61,189 nt of DNA from Tubiluchus corallicola (GCA_030141605.1 JAQGDQ010000598.1:1-61189), one strand, 5' to 3'; counted from the stretch's first letter, positions 34,701-49,700 are shown. Program-made: numbers and translations. The notes: generated by a model not told the origin, from the sequence alone.

Positions 34701-37700
34701 GACTTTGTTATACAGTTTCGTGGGAGTCAGCATGAACTCAGGTTACCTGATAATGAAGTTGTAGGTATGTAATCTACTTGATAACGAAGTAGTTTGTATG
34801 TCGTCTACCTGATAATGGAGTAGTGTGTTTGTAATATATTCGTGAAACAAGACGGTAAGTATGAGATTCATCGTGTTATCAGAGTAACAAGTATGTGATT
34901 TATTTGCTAATGAACTAGCAAGTACGTGATCTATTTGATAATGAACTAGCAAGTTTGTGATCTATTTGATAATGAACTAACAAGTATGTGATCTATTTGA
35001 TAATGAACTAGCAAGTATGTGATCTATTTGATAATGAACTAACAAGTAGGTGATCTATTTGATAATGAACTAGCAAGTATGTGATCTATTTGATAATGAA
35101 CTAACAAGTATGTGATCTATTTGATAATGAACTAACAAGTATGTGATCTATTTGATAATGAACTAACAAGTATGTGATCTATTTGATAATGAACTAACAA
35201 GTATGTGATCTATTTGATAATGAACTAACAATTATGTGATCTATTTGATAATGAACTAGCAAGTTTGTGATCTATTTGATAATGAACTAGCAAGTAGGTG
35301 ATCTATTTGATAATGAAATAACAAGTATGTGATCTATTTGATAATGAACTAACAAGTATGTGATCTATTTGATAATGAACTAACAAGTATGTGATCTATT
35401 TGATAATGAACTAACAATTATGTGATCTATTTGATAATAACTAGCAAGTTTGTGATCTATTTGACAATGAACTAGCAAGTGTGTGATCTTTTTGATAATG
35501 AACTAGCAAGTTTGTGATCTATTTGACAATGAACTAGCAAGTGTGTGATCTATTTGCTAATGAACTAGCAAGTATGTGATCTATTTGATAATGAGCTAGC
35601 ACGTGTGTGATCTATTTGATAATGAGCTAGCAAGTATGCGATCTATTTGCTAATGAACTAAGAAATTAATAAATGATAGTTTATATCTAATCCAAGATCT
35701 GTGAAACTAATCTAAGAGTGAGAAGTGTATTGATGTTTAACGTACATTTTACAGAATGAGTTTAATTTTTTCGTAGATATACGCTCTTTGTACCTTTTTC
35801 CGGTTTTCTGAATTGTTCTGATTATGTTTCATGGAGAAGCTAATCTGACTTCTGTAATATGTTTGATGGAAAATGGCCCATATTAGGCCTCTGAGGCCTA
35901 ATTAAGTAAACTGATGTAACCCAGTTATAGTTATGCCTATTGACGATCTGCTTATAATTTTTCACGTATAAAGCAGCAAAGTAGTAAAACGTTCAACATA
36001 GGTTTAGTCACCAACAGAAGTGGTGCAGTAGGTCTCCTGGGCCACATAGCTTTACTATGTGTAGTTTACATATATTAAATATATATATATATGTATATAT
36101 ACAGTGATCCCTCGCTACTTCGCAGTTCGTTTATCGTGGACTTGCTGTTTCGCGGGTTTTTGTGGTACTCCGTCTAAAGTATTTCTGCACATGCGTAGTA
36201 TGTGTTATACAGTAATGTTAGATTTGATGAATTTTGCATAAAAAATCACAAAATGTATAAAAATATATTGAAAATATTAATTCTAACATTAAAAGAATAT
36301 TATAAATCATAAAAAATACTATTTACGTTAAATAGTGTATTTATTCGGCGGATGAATACACACCAAAAATCGGGGAGATCGTATGCTGCAGTTGGCCGCC
36401 ATTACGGGATCAACGAATCTACGGTTCGTTATATCAAGAGCGTGGGGAGGGTTTATAAAGACTTAAAATAATGTGTAACTACTAAAATAAGTATAGCGTG
36501 CCTATTTCGCGGAAATTCACTTACTTACGTGGGTGCTCTTCTTAAACGGAACACCCGCAATAAGTGAGGGAGCTCTATATATGCATAATTGCATATACAT
36601 GTTTGTGGTTGAACAACTAGAGTTCATTTTTTTATACCAAATCTCTTACAAAATTTAGTAACTAGTCTATCCTACAAACATAATAAGTTAGTTCATGTTG
36701 CATTAGCTAGCCGTTATAGGTATAATAATGATCTAAGAGTAAACATAATTGCAATAGTAGATAATTGTAATATTTTGCGTTGCTTATTTAGTACTTATGA
36801 ATCCTGCAGTGTTTTCTGCTGAAACACATTGTAATGAGAACACATGTTAGCTTAAAAGTTATATTGCCTCAGAAATGCTGCAATATTTTGTTAAATTATT
36901 GACAAAACTCTGTAACAATATTGCGCAATGCTATGAACTATGCATTGTGATGCTAAGTGGATAAATAAATCATTCTTTTTTTATCGGGTTCACATGACAG
37001 TGGGCTTATACATTGCTTCTGTTATGCTTCTCTAGCCCACTGCAGTACAATTATTCTTTTATGATAACGATAGTGTATGAAACATAACAATTTAATACAG
37101 TATGACGTAATAATTTTGATGTCGCTGTGTGCTTAATGTCATTATATTGACCTGAATATGATAATAATAAACTAAACTAAATACTTAAAATACGCATTAA
37201 ATGCTCAATAGAGTTTCTTTAGTATTTATGCCTGGGATGCGGTTACACCCCATTCCCAGTATCCACATGATTATTGAGAATTTCCGGTGATTGAGAGTTA
37301 AACTTTGTTTACATTGACACCTCTTCGCTTTCTTCCAGGTACAATAAAAACTCTTTTGGAGAGCGAAATACGAGTGCCAAAGGAGAAAATATCTTTAGAA
37401 GGCTGGAAGAGAGTGGTGCCCATCGTCACGGACTGCACGCCGCTGTCCGATCTTAATCTACCAAAGACGACCGAACTGTTTGTGTTGGTTCCTTGTGATT
37501 ATCAAATTCCGGAAGCTTCCCATCACACGAATGGAGAAGAGTATGTTTGCCGTTGCAATTTTGCTCACTGTCCTGATTCTCTAGTGTTATTATTTTTTTA
37601 CTGTAGCATGAATCTGCATGAATTTTTCAATGGAAACCCAATGTCATATTGTGAATTTGCAAATAACTCTTTAGCGATTTTTGGACAGTAATGATCATGT

Positions 37701-40700
37701 TATGTGATCAAAAGTGTTTATCGCGAATTGGTAAATAACCCTTGAGCTGTTTTTGGACAGTAATGACCATGTTAGGTAATAATAAGTATGCAGTGAGAAT
37801 TTGTAAATAATTCTTCAGTTATTTTCTGATAGTAATGATCATGTTATATGATCAGAAGTCCTTTTTTGTAGTGATCTATGGACTGAACCAAAATATAATC
37901 TTCGACTATCTGTTAATCAGTCAATAAACATGTATATAGCTAATGGTAGTCCGTATTTGCACTTTTGAAAACACATATTTTGCATACTTTCTTTTTATTT
38001 TTTCGGTTATTATCTAAGCATCCCAGTTAGTTCGCTGTGGTTTTGTATCTGCTCTGAAATGAATTGTTTTTACTAGTTTACATTGGATTTAATCTAGCGA
38101 AAACCTGAGTAAATTTATTTAGAGTTGAACCTAGTTTACATCATTTCTATTTTTGGGTATCTAGTTTAAACTATCAGCTATTATTTAGTTACATAAGTTG
38201 CCCATAATAATAGCAAACAAGTGTTGTTATTTTTGTAAAAAAGTGACAGTTGATTTTCAAAAGTTCTGTTTAAGTGCAGAACGACCAGAAAGCTCTTATA
38301 ATTTAATTGCTTCATTCTTGACTTTAAGGTAAAATAAGGTAAATGTATATTTTTCATTTAGAAGTATTAAAGTTACAAAAATAAGTTTTGGGGTTCCTAG
38401 GAAGGGAAGGGAAGGGAAAATCCTGGAAAACCCTTGAAAATAAAGGCTATCCTGGAAATTCAGGGGAAAAGATAATTTGATAAAAAGTCGGGGAAAATGT
38501 TGAAGACGGGGCGAAAAGTCGGTGAAAATGGTGAAGATGGGGCGAAAAGTCGGGGGAAATGATGAAGACGGGGCAAAAGATCCGGAAAAATGATGAAGAT
38601 GGGGCGAAAAGTCGGGGGAAATGATGAAGATGGGGTGAAAAGTCGGGGAAAATGATGAAGATGGGCAAAAAGTCGGGGGGAAATGATGAAGACGGGGCAA
38701 AAGATCCGGAAAAATGATGAAGACGGGGCGAAAAGTCAGGGTAAATGATGAAGACGGGGTGAAAAGTCAGGGAAAATGATGAAGACGGGGTGAAAAGTCG
38801 GGGAAAATGATGAAGTTGGGTGAAAAGTCGGGGAAAATGATGAAGATGGGCAAAAAGTCGGGGAAAATGATGAAGTTGGGTGAAAAGTCGGGGAAAATGA
38901 TTAAGATGGGGCGAAAAGTCCGGGAAAATGATGAAGATGGGGCGAAAAGTCAGGGAAAATGATGAAGATGGGGTGAAAAGTCAGGGAAAATGATGAAGAT
39001 GGGGCGAAAAGTCGGGGAAAATGATGAAGACGGGGCGAAAAGTCAGGGAAAATGATGAAGATGGGGCGAAAAGTCGGGGAAAATGATGAAGATGGGGGGG
39101 GGGGGGGCGAAAAGTCGAGGAAAATAATGAAGATGGGGCGAAAAATCGGGGAAAATGATGAAGATGGGGCGAAAAGTAGGAGAAAATAATGAAGATGGGG
39201 CGAAAAATCGGGAAAAATGATGAAGATGGGCAAAAAGTCGGGGAAAATGATGAAGATGGGCGAAAAGTAGGAGAAAATGATGAAGATGGGGCAAAAAATC
39301 GGGGAAAATGATGAAGATGGGGCGAAAAGTCGGGCAAAATGATGAAGATGGGGCAAAAAGTCGGGGAAAATGATGAAGATGGGCGAAAAGTCGGGGAAAA
39401 TGATGAAGATGGGCGAAAAGTAGGAGAAAATGATGAAGATGGGGCGAAAAATCGGGGAAAATGATGAAGATGGGGCGAAAAGTCGGGCAAAATAATGAAG
39501 ATGGGGCGAAAAATCGGGAAAAATGATGAAGATGGGCAAAAAGTCGGGGAAAATGATGAAGATGGGCGAAAAGTAGGAGAAAATGATGAAGATGGGGCGA
39601 AAAATCGGGGAAAATGATGAAGATGGGGCGAAAAGTCGGGCAAAATGATGAAGATGGGCAAAAAGTCTGGGAAATTAGAAAGGGTTACAAAAGTAATCAC
39701 AATGAACCGATATTCTTCCAAACACATTTTTCAGTGATTCGTGTTCAAACAAAATTGTGCTGTGGCAGTCTCCCAGTTTCCATTTTTGTTTCAAAAATAA
39801 TGACTGGATTAAGAAAGTTTATTTAATTTGATTAGTGTAATTTCATTAGCACCACTGCAACTGTGCCGACACGTATCAGTATATGTATGTTTGAATGTTT
39901 GAATATGTATACTGGTATTGCAATTTCTGCTTACCTTGATCATGGAAAATCAATATTTGGTCAGAGAAAGGTTATGGGAAAATCAGGGAAAATTATTTTA
40001 AAATTCTGTGGGCACCCTGAGTTTGTAATGTTCCAAGATAATTAGTAAAAACAGTTAAAATTGCTAAAGTTTTATAGTTTGTTGAATAAATATTCATGAA
40101 ATTTTGCAATATTTTTAGTCCCGAGATCGTAGAACGGTTTTCACGGAACTTCAAGCTCAACATAAAAGATTCAGATCAAGACAAAGATTATCATCTAAAT
40201 TATCCCGGCAGTAAAACCATATCAGAGGTAATGTTTTGACATGCTGTTAATTCTAGTTTACCAACTAGAAAAGTAGCTAATTGTCACTAAAATACATCAC
40301 AACTACTGTTACTGACTGACACGCTATTAACTCTCGTTTACCAACTAGAAAAGTAGCTAATTGGTTTTTTTAGTTCATTCTGTAGTGTTCTGATCCTGCT
40401 GTTGAATTGAGGAACTAATCTGATAACAATAAATACAGCAGTTGCTCATGGGGAAACTTGACTTTTGTTCAAGAAACTTCATTACGAATGTTTGCTTGTT
40501 TCTATCGAGCTAAGAAATTAAAACTGAATTGTACAGGTGAAAGGTGGCGTATTCTCGTTAACAGACATCCCAGTGAGCAAACAGGTGTGGACGGGATGGC
40601 CGGATGGTGTAGAAAATGACGGAAATGTAAGTGATTATTGTAATTAATTAAAAAAACTCGTTTATCTCCAATTGGGCATACTTCTTACTTCTTACGGTAT

Positions 40701-43700
40701 GTGAATGAATTGATGTACACTGCCTGCACTTTCGTAAATTTTAGGGTTTTAAAATTTTTTTATTTAGAGTCTAAAATCAAGAAATTTGTTTACACTTTTG
40801 TTTCTGACAAGGTCTCATGAAATGTCTAAAATACAGGAAATGGGTTGGCTTCAAGGACTTTGTTTCAGACCCCTATCACCTAGCTAGAGTCCTGATATCG
40901 GCTCTTGATGAGGTGGTAGATCTACTTGACGATGAACCTGATGATATCGGTTCTTGATGAGGTGGTAGATCTACTTGACGATGAGCCTGATGATATCGGT
41001 TCTTGATGAGGTGGTAGATCTACTTGACGATGAACCTGATGATATCGGTTCTGGATGAGGTGGCATATCTACTTGACGATGAACCTGATGATATCGGTTC
41101 TTGATGAGGTGGTAGATCTACTTGACAATGAACCTGATGATAACGGTTCTTGATGAGGTGGTAGATCTACTTGACGATGAACCTGATGATATCGGTTCTT
41201 GATGAGGTGGTAGATCTACTTGACGATGAACCTGATGATATCGGTTCTTGGTGAGGTGGTAGATCTACTTGACGATGAACCTGATGATATCGGTTCTTGG
41301 TGAGGTGGTAGATCTACTTGACGATGAACCTGATGATATCGGTTCTTGATCAGGTGGTAGATCTACTTGACGATGAACCTGATGATATCGGTTCTTGATC
41401 AGGTGGTAGATCTACTTGACGATGAACCTGATGATATCGGTTCTTGATGAGGTGGTAGATCTACTTGACGATGAACCTGATGATATCGGTACTTGATGAG
41501 GTGGTAGATCTACTTGACGGTGAACCTGATGATAAAATACTTATAATGATAAGCTACTTGGGTCTCAAGAATCTCACTGGTTGGTTTAAACGATATATTT
41601 TTTTTGTTTCTCCATGAAATATGTTTATTTTTAATGGAAGGGTTAAAGCAGGGGTGTGCAAATTATCTGACTAGCCGGGCCACATTAAACATTCCCTCAA
41701 TTCCTGTGGGCCACATGCAGTTTATTCAAGGAGTACAGTAGGACCTAATTACGATTTTTTTACATCCGATTTGCGCACATCATTACTACTGCACTCAAGA
41801 AACTATTTTAGAAGTTATTAAATTTATATTAAAAACCATATATTTCGTCATGTCCGACAGTGACATTAAGTGACAACGGTCTTGTAAGGGTTAATGCCAT
41901 CCATTCTAGAGGAAAAAACTACCCGCACTATCTTTGCGATATTGGCGCAGACTTCAGCTGGTTTGCGTGGGCCGCACTTTCATTACGTTGACAAACCTCT
42001 TTGCGGGCCGCACAAGATCTTTCGGCGGGCCACAGTTTGCACACCCCTGGGTTAAAGGAATTTTTGTGTAGACATTAGTTCAAATTAAAGAATGCTCTAA
42101 AATATTGAAAACTACAACAGCTTTTGTTAAATCAAAGCTTAAATTAAATAGTAATTACCTCGGATTGTTAAATTTTGTTAAACTTTCAAAGCTACGAGCG
42201 GCTCAGTGAATCATCAAGGTGGCTCACTACCAGCGGCTCACTAACACTGGCAATGGCGTCTTTTTGTCACATTCACGTGGCCGACAAATAGGCGCAGTAC
42301 CGCGATAAGCATGATTATCAACTTCAGTGTTCGTCTGTGATGTCATTTTCGTATTGTCAGTCTTATAGCAATCTTTGCTTACGCAAACGTGCTTGATGCG
42401 TAAAAGAAGATTCCTACCGTTGCACAAAGTGTGGTTAGTTTGTGATGTTAGCAATAGCTGTTTTCAGTTGCCGTTAATTAACTTTCTAAGCTAATTTTTT
42501 CAAATATTAGAAACAATTACTGACTTACATAGGCAACAAAATGTATATTTTGGACAGTAAATTAAAATGAGATTGACTCTAAACAATCGCCCAGTTTTCC
42601 TTTAACGCTCTTCGCTGAGCACTATACTTTACTGTTCTAACTAATCAGGTGGCTACATCTAGCGAGAACATTGCACACTAGGGGCCTAATATTTCAGTAA
42701 GCGTTAAGATCTTTCAAATTTCTCTTAAAAGTTTTCTTTGAATAAACTCGTTACTATTGTTTCAAGTATTAAAAACTATAAATTATAATTTCGCAGTTAA
42801 CGATTCAGTTACATTAGTCTTTCAAACAGGTAAACGTATTGTAAATTAATATGTATGAAAAGTTTTTCTGTGACGTACTTAAAATTACATTTTCTTCCCT
42901 TTTACTACAAAATCCACAGTAAAGAAACGAGCAGACATGCCATTTTAGCAACCACTGTAAATTATATTTCTGTGAAAGAAAAAATAACGTTATAGCACCA
43001 AAGCAACGCTAGATAATAACTCTGGATTTCATGATGCAATAACAATGCACAAAAGCAACAACACCGTAAAACCAACAAGAGAAAGAGTACAAAAAAGTAG
43101 CAAGTATCACTAATTAATAACACCATTAGATTAACTGTCACACATACACAAAACTACAAAATATGAGTTAAAATATTTTTAATATGCATTTTTCAATTAC
43201 AAAATGTCCGCAGTCATGCGAGTTCAAGGAGCACCAACTACAGTTGTTAACATTTCTTTTTCCATTCACATTTACAACTGGGGAGTGCTATTAGTTTCAA
43301 CAACTATTCAGCAAAAAATTCTTTAAGGACAAGAAAATGGCCAACCAAAGTAAGCCTCAGAAAATTCACAATAAAAAATTATATCACCTAAGTATAATCT
43401 TAAGCGAATGAAGTACTCACGTTTTCACACTTACTCCAATTTTTGTAAAATATTTCAACCGCTGCAGTAAAAGTATGTTTCATTTAGTCCGCCAATTGAA
43501 AAGCCAGCATGTGACTGATCACGTGGCATGACATCACTCGAACACAGTCGCAGTGATTTCTCAGCACGTATACTATAAAGATTCGTGTTGTGGTTCGGTG
43601 ACGCCATCTAATATAGCGCCCCCGTGACAATCTCGCGGGAGTATTTAAAATGAAAACAAACAGGAAATTCTTTTAACGTGAGTGTGATAAACGCTTAAGA

Positions 43701-46700
43701 GTGCCTCTAACCATTATAATTCTTTAGCAAAATTTTCTCGGACTTCTTTTAACTAGGCCTTTCCTTGTCCTTTAAAATCTTGGATGGACCAAGAAAGATT
43801 CACCATTCTTATTTTTAGCTAGGAACCAATCGTTTGGATACCAAGCTACCAGTTTCCGTAGTTCCGTACATAAATATTCATGTGAGCATGTCCGGTCAGA
43901 TATGAAATATAAGTTTGTAATTGAGTTTAACGATTATATCATCTGTTTTACAGGAGTTTAATTATCATTATCATACTTTTGTTTATCAAATAGAATATGG
44001 CAAACTATATTCTTCAATAGTTTGCTATTTTATATTTAAATGAACAAATTTAGTTTTTTATTTCACTCAGTAAATACCGTTGGTTTTTTTTGATAAACTT
44101 TAAAGTATCGGGAGAAGTGGGAAAAATAGCTAAACTCATTACACATTTTCATATCTCTTTGTCTCTAGTCATCGCAAACCATTTGGGTAACTTCTGCTTT
44201 GCATAAGTCTTTACCTGTCCTGTCCGTGCGGTTTCTTATCACCCTGTTTAGGGCCAAGTACACTTTGTAATTCACTTTTCCGTATCTGGGTTGTTGACCG
44301 GTCAAGCAGAAAAGATGCTTGGAGCGCATGCAGAAACCATCTCCATGGTGATTGTCAAATTCCACATATTCATCACCTATGACGACAGTGATGTGAGTGC
44401 CATAAGCAATCCACTTCTCGTGACGCAGTTTAAGATGTCCATCCAAAGCATCCCAGGGTATCACATGTGAGCCGCCTTGGTTCAAGCGATTACCACCATA
44501 GACAAGAATTCCACCGTTGTTGAATGAATGAATCTCTGCAGCATTAGAAGTACTTCCATCATCACCACCTAAACAATTGGCAGCATGGTTTAGTTATTAC
44601 GACTGCCTGAAAAGATCTTCTTGCCCACTTAATCGTCTTTGAAATTTTCTATTCTAGGCAATTTCTTTTTGAAATTTGTCATTTAAAGGAAAGGTCAAAC
44701 ATTCTGGGAGGTTAGGCTTATTTCAGTGTTTGTGAAAATGTGATAAGCACATGATAGTAAAATAACAAAATTATGTTAAAAAAATCGTGTTCATTTCGCA
44801 GTTGGGTACTTTCATTTTGAAAGCAGGCTTTCATCGGCTAAAGAAAATCACACTGTCAATTTCTGTCAAAAATGCAACAGATGAGTTTGTACAAAAAATT
44901 GGATAGCTAATTTTGTGATATTTTTTCGTGAACATTGCAGGAGTTTGAATTAGTTTAAGCAGCGCTTGCTTATAGGAAGCCATGACCAAGGTCTATTCAT
45001 AATATATTATGTTTATTAAAATATAATTGTTAAACGTCAGAGTCATTTCTATTGAATGTCTACACACGTACCATATCCGTCAGTCCTTGAATCAGCTATG
45101 TCAAAAGCCCATGCCTGAGTCTTGTTGAGACCTTCGAAGTAAAAATCAACACGCATATACTTCTGATTTGACTTAACTGCAGGAAAGGTTAGTTCCAGAA
45201 CACCTAAAAGAGTAAAAATTAAAGGGGTAGGACACTTAAAATAGTTACTAGGAACCTTGGTGAAATATCAACACCTCCAAAATAAGCAAGCAGCTTCTGT
45301 TCAAGTATTAGGAAAGACTTGAAGTAAAGATAACATACAATAAACACGTAATTCATTTGAGTAAATTGATGCAGGCATTTTAAAGCATTTATTACTAAAA
45401 GAATAAAACTTTTATGGAAGACTTTATAATTGACAGCTATTTGAAAAATGTCCAGACACTTTGAAACAGCAAAACAGTTACAGTTAGGATAGTTCACAAA
45501 ATAAAATTCAGAAAATTAAATACCTCTTTCGTTGCAACTGCCTGGGGTCTGTGTTAGTTTACCAAAAAAACGGATGTTCAGTTGCCCATCGAACTTGTGA
45601 ACCATCTAATTTATGCTGTGATGTCGTTAAATCCACCTCAGCTAATATTTTCTCATCTTTACAAGAAGCTGAAAGTATGAATTACATGTTTTGGACCGAT
45701 TTTGCTCAATATTTTTGCCTTCAAATGCTATATACTACAAATTCCATGACCGTGGTGCACTATTTTTTAGTAGTAGCAGCAGCAGTGGCAGTGGTAGTGG
45801 CTGCGGCAGTGGTAGCAGTAGTGGCAGCAGTAGCAGCGGCAGCAGCTATAGCGGTAGCAGTAGCGGTAGTAGCAGCGGTAGTAGTAGTTGCAGCAGTAGC
45901 ATTAGTAGTAGCAGTAGTAGTAGTAGTAGTAGTAGCAGCAGTAGCAGTAGTAGTAGCAGTAGTAGTAGTAGTAGCAGCAGTAGCAGTAGTGGTAGTGGTA
46001 GTAGTAATTTATTGACAGTAACAATGAATTATGAGCAGAACGATTTTACAGTCCAATACAGTACATTAAGCAGATACAGTTGACTATGCAACAGCAAACT
46101 CTACCTACGCAAATAACAGAGAAAAACTAGCTCTGTGTGTTCATCAATTTTACAACAAAACGAAGCAACGTCTAACAGTCTTTGCAACAAACTTCAGATT
46201 GCAAGTAAATAAACTTGATAAACAACTAAAATCTATATCCAGGATAATCTTGTACATTTTCTGTATTAATCCATTCACAAGTGAAATCATATTCTGTTTG
46301 CACTTGGCTGCAGACACATAATCTTAATTCACGAATTCACGTGGTATCCTAGACCACCTACCAATGTCTATACGAAGATTATGAGCTGAGAGCAGTCTAG
46401 TCATCTGTATTCTTTCGGATTCTTTTACATCTAACGAAGGATTAACATAAATATTTGTGCACTTAAAATAGGGTTAAGCCATTTGTATATCAGAAACTTT
46501 GATCAGCTGATGCCAGAACATGTGCTTCTTTATTAGCAATATCTCTCTCAATTATACATTTTTCATACATTACACAAGTGTCCCAAGTAATGGCCGCCTG
46601 CACTGATTGCCACATAGAATTAAAGGGATCATCGAGCATACCGTTACACTTGCGTATTAACTTTGAAAAAATGTGATCTTACTTGCGCAACGAGTCGCTG

Positions 46701-49700
46701 TTGTTTCTCTGACCAGTGCCACCGTCATCAGCAACAAAATTATACCAGCTAAATGCAAACAAAAATTAATATACCTGACTTAATTATTTGGTTGTTCAAT
46801 TCGTTTCAGTTTGTTCCATATTAATCTAATTAGTGAGGCTGTCACATCATTTATTAGTAACAAGAAGTCCAGGTGTCAAACATGATAAATTCCATTAAGA
46901 GAAATTGTCTCTTAAAAAGACAGAATCTAAACTAACACATCAACACTTTTATATTGGTTGCGTTTACGGACTCCATAGACACCAGTGCCGGCTCGTGTAT
47001 AGGTGCTGTGGAACTGCAGCACCCTCTATTTTCACTCGATATTGTCGCTAATATTCAATATAATGAGTCTGTTCTTTAATTCTTCCTTTATACTTGTACA
47101 CACGTGTAGATTCTTGTACGGAATCAGAGTACATGACAGAACTGAGCGCTCACAACTCCAGAAACGTGGCGTGTGGCTAATGTGCACATGTCTCAGATAA
47201 GAAGCTGCATGCAGAGAAAGTACTGTCACTCACGCAGTGTCGTTCAAGGAGAAAATTTTTAATCTTTTTGTGCAAAGTAAAGCAAGAAGAATGGATTTTG
47301 TTTTTTAAACTTGAATTAGCTTAATAAATTAACTAATTAGATTAATTTAACTTGAACTGTGACAATTTAGGCTGTTTATAAGTAAAAAATATTTTGGTTT
47401 TAGATTTTATCAAATTTATGTATAAATTTTCCTTTCGTATGTTCGTTTCATTTTACACAGTATTAAAACAATGGCTGAAAATTTTCTGAAGCAGCAACTC
47501 TGCTAATTTCAACTACGAGCTGAAACTAAAAGACACCAAAGTGAACTAGTTACGTAAATTTTGTTCAGATATTACAATACTCCAAGGCCTAGTGTACACT
47601 CAAATAAAAATAATAATCATTTTTCCAAATTTATCGAGTGCAAAATATTCACTTACCTAGAAATCTCCAAGAAGTAGCTGACGCCATCTTCTGTAATTAT
47701 GCTGCTGAACAAAAAATCATAAGTTCACTAGTCGTTTGTAAATGTAATGTGTGAAAATTTGCAGAATTGCAAAATGGATTTTAACTTGCTTAATAACTGT
47801 GTATCCTAAGCAAGTAATGCCTGGTAAATTTGCTAACAGATTTTAAACGCAAAACTGCTTTCATTTGCATATTTCTCAGACAAGAAATTGGCTTAATCTG
47901 TTGAAAATTATTTCGCTCTGCCATTGTTTTGTGCAAGAATTGGCCAGTGTTGTTTAAAACATAAAATTTTTAAGTAATTTACGAGCTTTAGTCTTATAGT
48001 TACCATGTGGTGACTGTTTTCATTAACTTAAGGCGGGTAACAATCATTTTGCGAAGCAATATTTAGCTTTATCTAGTTGGAGAATTAACATTGATAAAAA
48101 TAATGCAAAAATGATTAAAGAGGTTCGTAGTTTACCGAAACATGAGTTAATCTTGCTAAATGACAACGCTGATACGTATTGAACGCCATGTATTAATACT
48201 CTTTATTGCATTAGCGCATTCATACCTTACTAGAGGTTGATACCTTTCTATCTTTTGCACAGAGATAATGCCAGGAACAAGGACTATGGTAGTTTGTATC
48301 CTATGATTCATTTTTCAACTTTTATAAGTGGAGGTACGAGGTCACCTTGTCACTCAAGATTTATTTATAAATAAACAAAAACCAGTCGATGTTAGCAAAT
48401 CAAACACGTATTTGTTCCTGCAAATGACACGGACAGGGATATTTATTGATACGCGGTCACCTTCGTCGTGAAATTTATTTACAAATAAACAAAAAGGCGC
48501 CAATAAGGTGATCTAACCTGTTTTTGTTCCTTTGAAGGACAAAATGTTTATCGATCTATATAAGGCCCCTGTCACACAGAAAGAGCCCTAAGGAACAATC
48601 TGTAATCTGGGAGCCATAAGGCACCATCCGTCTTTCGTAAGGCACATGTCGTAATCCGCGGCAGGGTCCTTGCTCTATGTAACTAGCAAGACATGTTGCC
48701 ATAATCCGTTCTTTGGCAGGCGGCATGAAACTAATGTATTTTAATATAATGGATACTACAATAGTTACTATATAATATACTAAGATACTGTACTTAATCA
48801 GTTACTGTATTAATAGTTTAATGTAATCTGTAAAATTATAGTAAGATGTTCACTAGTAACTTAGTACGGCAGACTGAAACCACACACAGTCACAAACCAC
48901 ACAATCTACAAACAAAGTAAAACAATGCATATTAAAAAGGCCTCGCTGTAAACTTAGAAATTTATGGGTAGTTTGTTTCGTGTTCACGTACAGACGTGAA
49001 AAATAATAACTGTTTACAACTTGAAGACTTTTGTATCTGCCTATGTGATTGCAGAGGGGTCGGCATGTAGCTCGACAGTCTGTTTTCTTTCAATATTATT
49101 TTTCAATAAGCCTTTTCATAGTTCCAGCGATTGATGACGATCCTGAAAAGGTCAAAGATTAAGTGTCACAGACAACGCGTTTGTGTGCACTTGACAAAGC
49201 CTCACAGCCCAAGCTACTGTAATAATAACACCTTTAACAGCTATCTAGAACCTTACCTAGTTCATTTTCTCTTGTTCCCAAGCAAGATCCTGCTACTAAA
49301 TCAGTCTACACATTGACTAATGCGTAATTAAGTAAAGTCTATGTAAAACAACTGAAGTTACTGAACTGATGTGGCAGTTGGCTTTGCCTTACCCACATGT
49401 CACGTAACAGTTGTAGTTAAGATGCGTTGCTGTGGTATACTTGACCTTTGACCTACAGCCACTGCGCGTGTGCACAAGGTAACTGTGAAAAGGCTTATTG
49501 ATTCGAAATGTTTTGATTTATTGTCTGTATTACAAACCATAAACATTAGTCTAACAATGGAATATTGCAATCAAATATTGCATGAGTTGAAATAAACAGT
49601 CGATGGATCTGTCTGATAAAAGTAGCGTTTAAACTGACTGGTGGGAATTCTTGTAATCAGGGATTACTTCTCATTCGTCTGAGATTAGCTTAATTAACGG

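Noticed and set aside
38296-39727. Long - strand frames (up to 248 codons) rich in Phe, Pro and Ser
   Set aside because: They come entirely from the purine-rich minisatellite read on its other strand. Overlapping frames look alike because the unit repeats; there is no domain, and they lie in a FAF1 intron.
45551-46083. + strand frames with poly-Val/Ala and poly-Ser
   Set aside because: The first part is antisense to exon 3 of the nested gene and the rest is the (AGC/AGT)n array.
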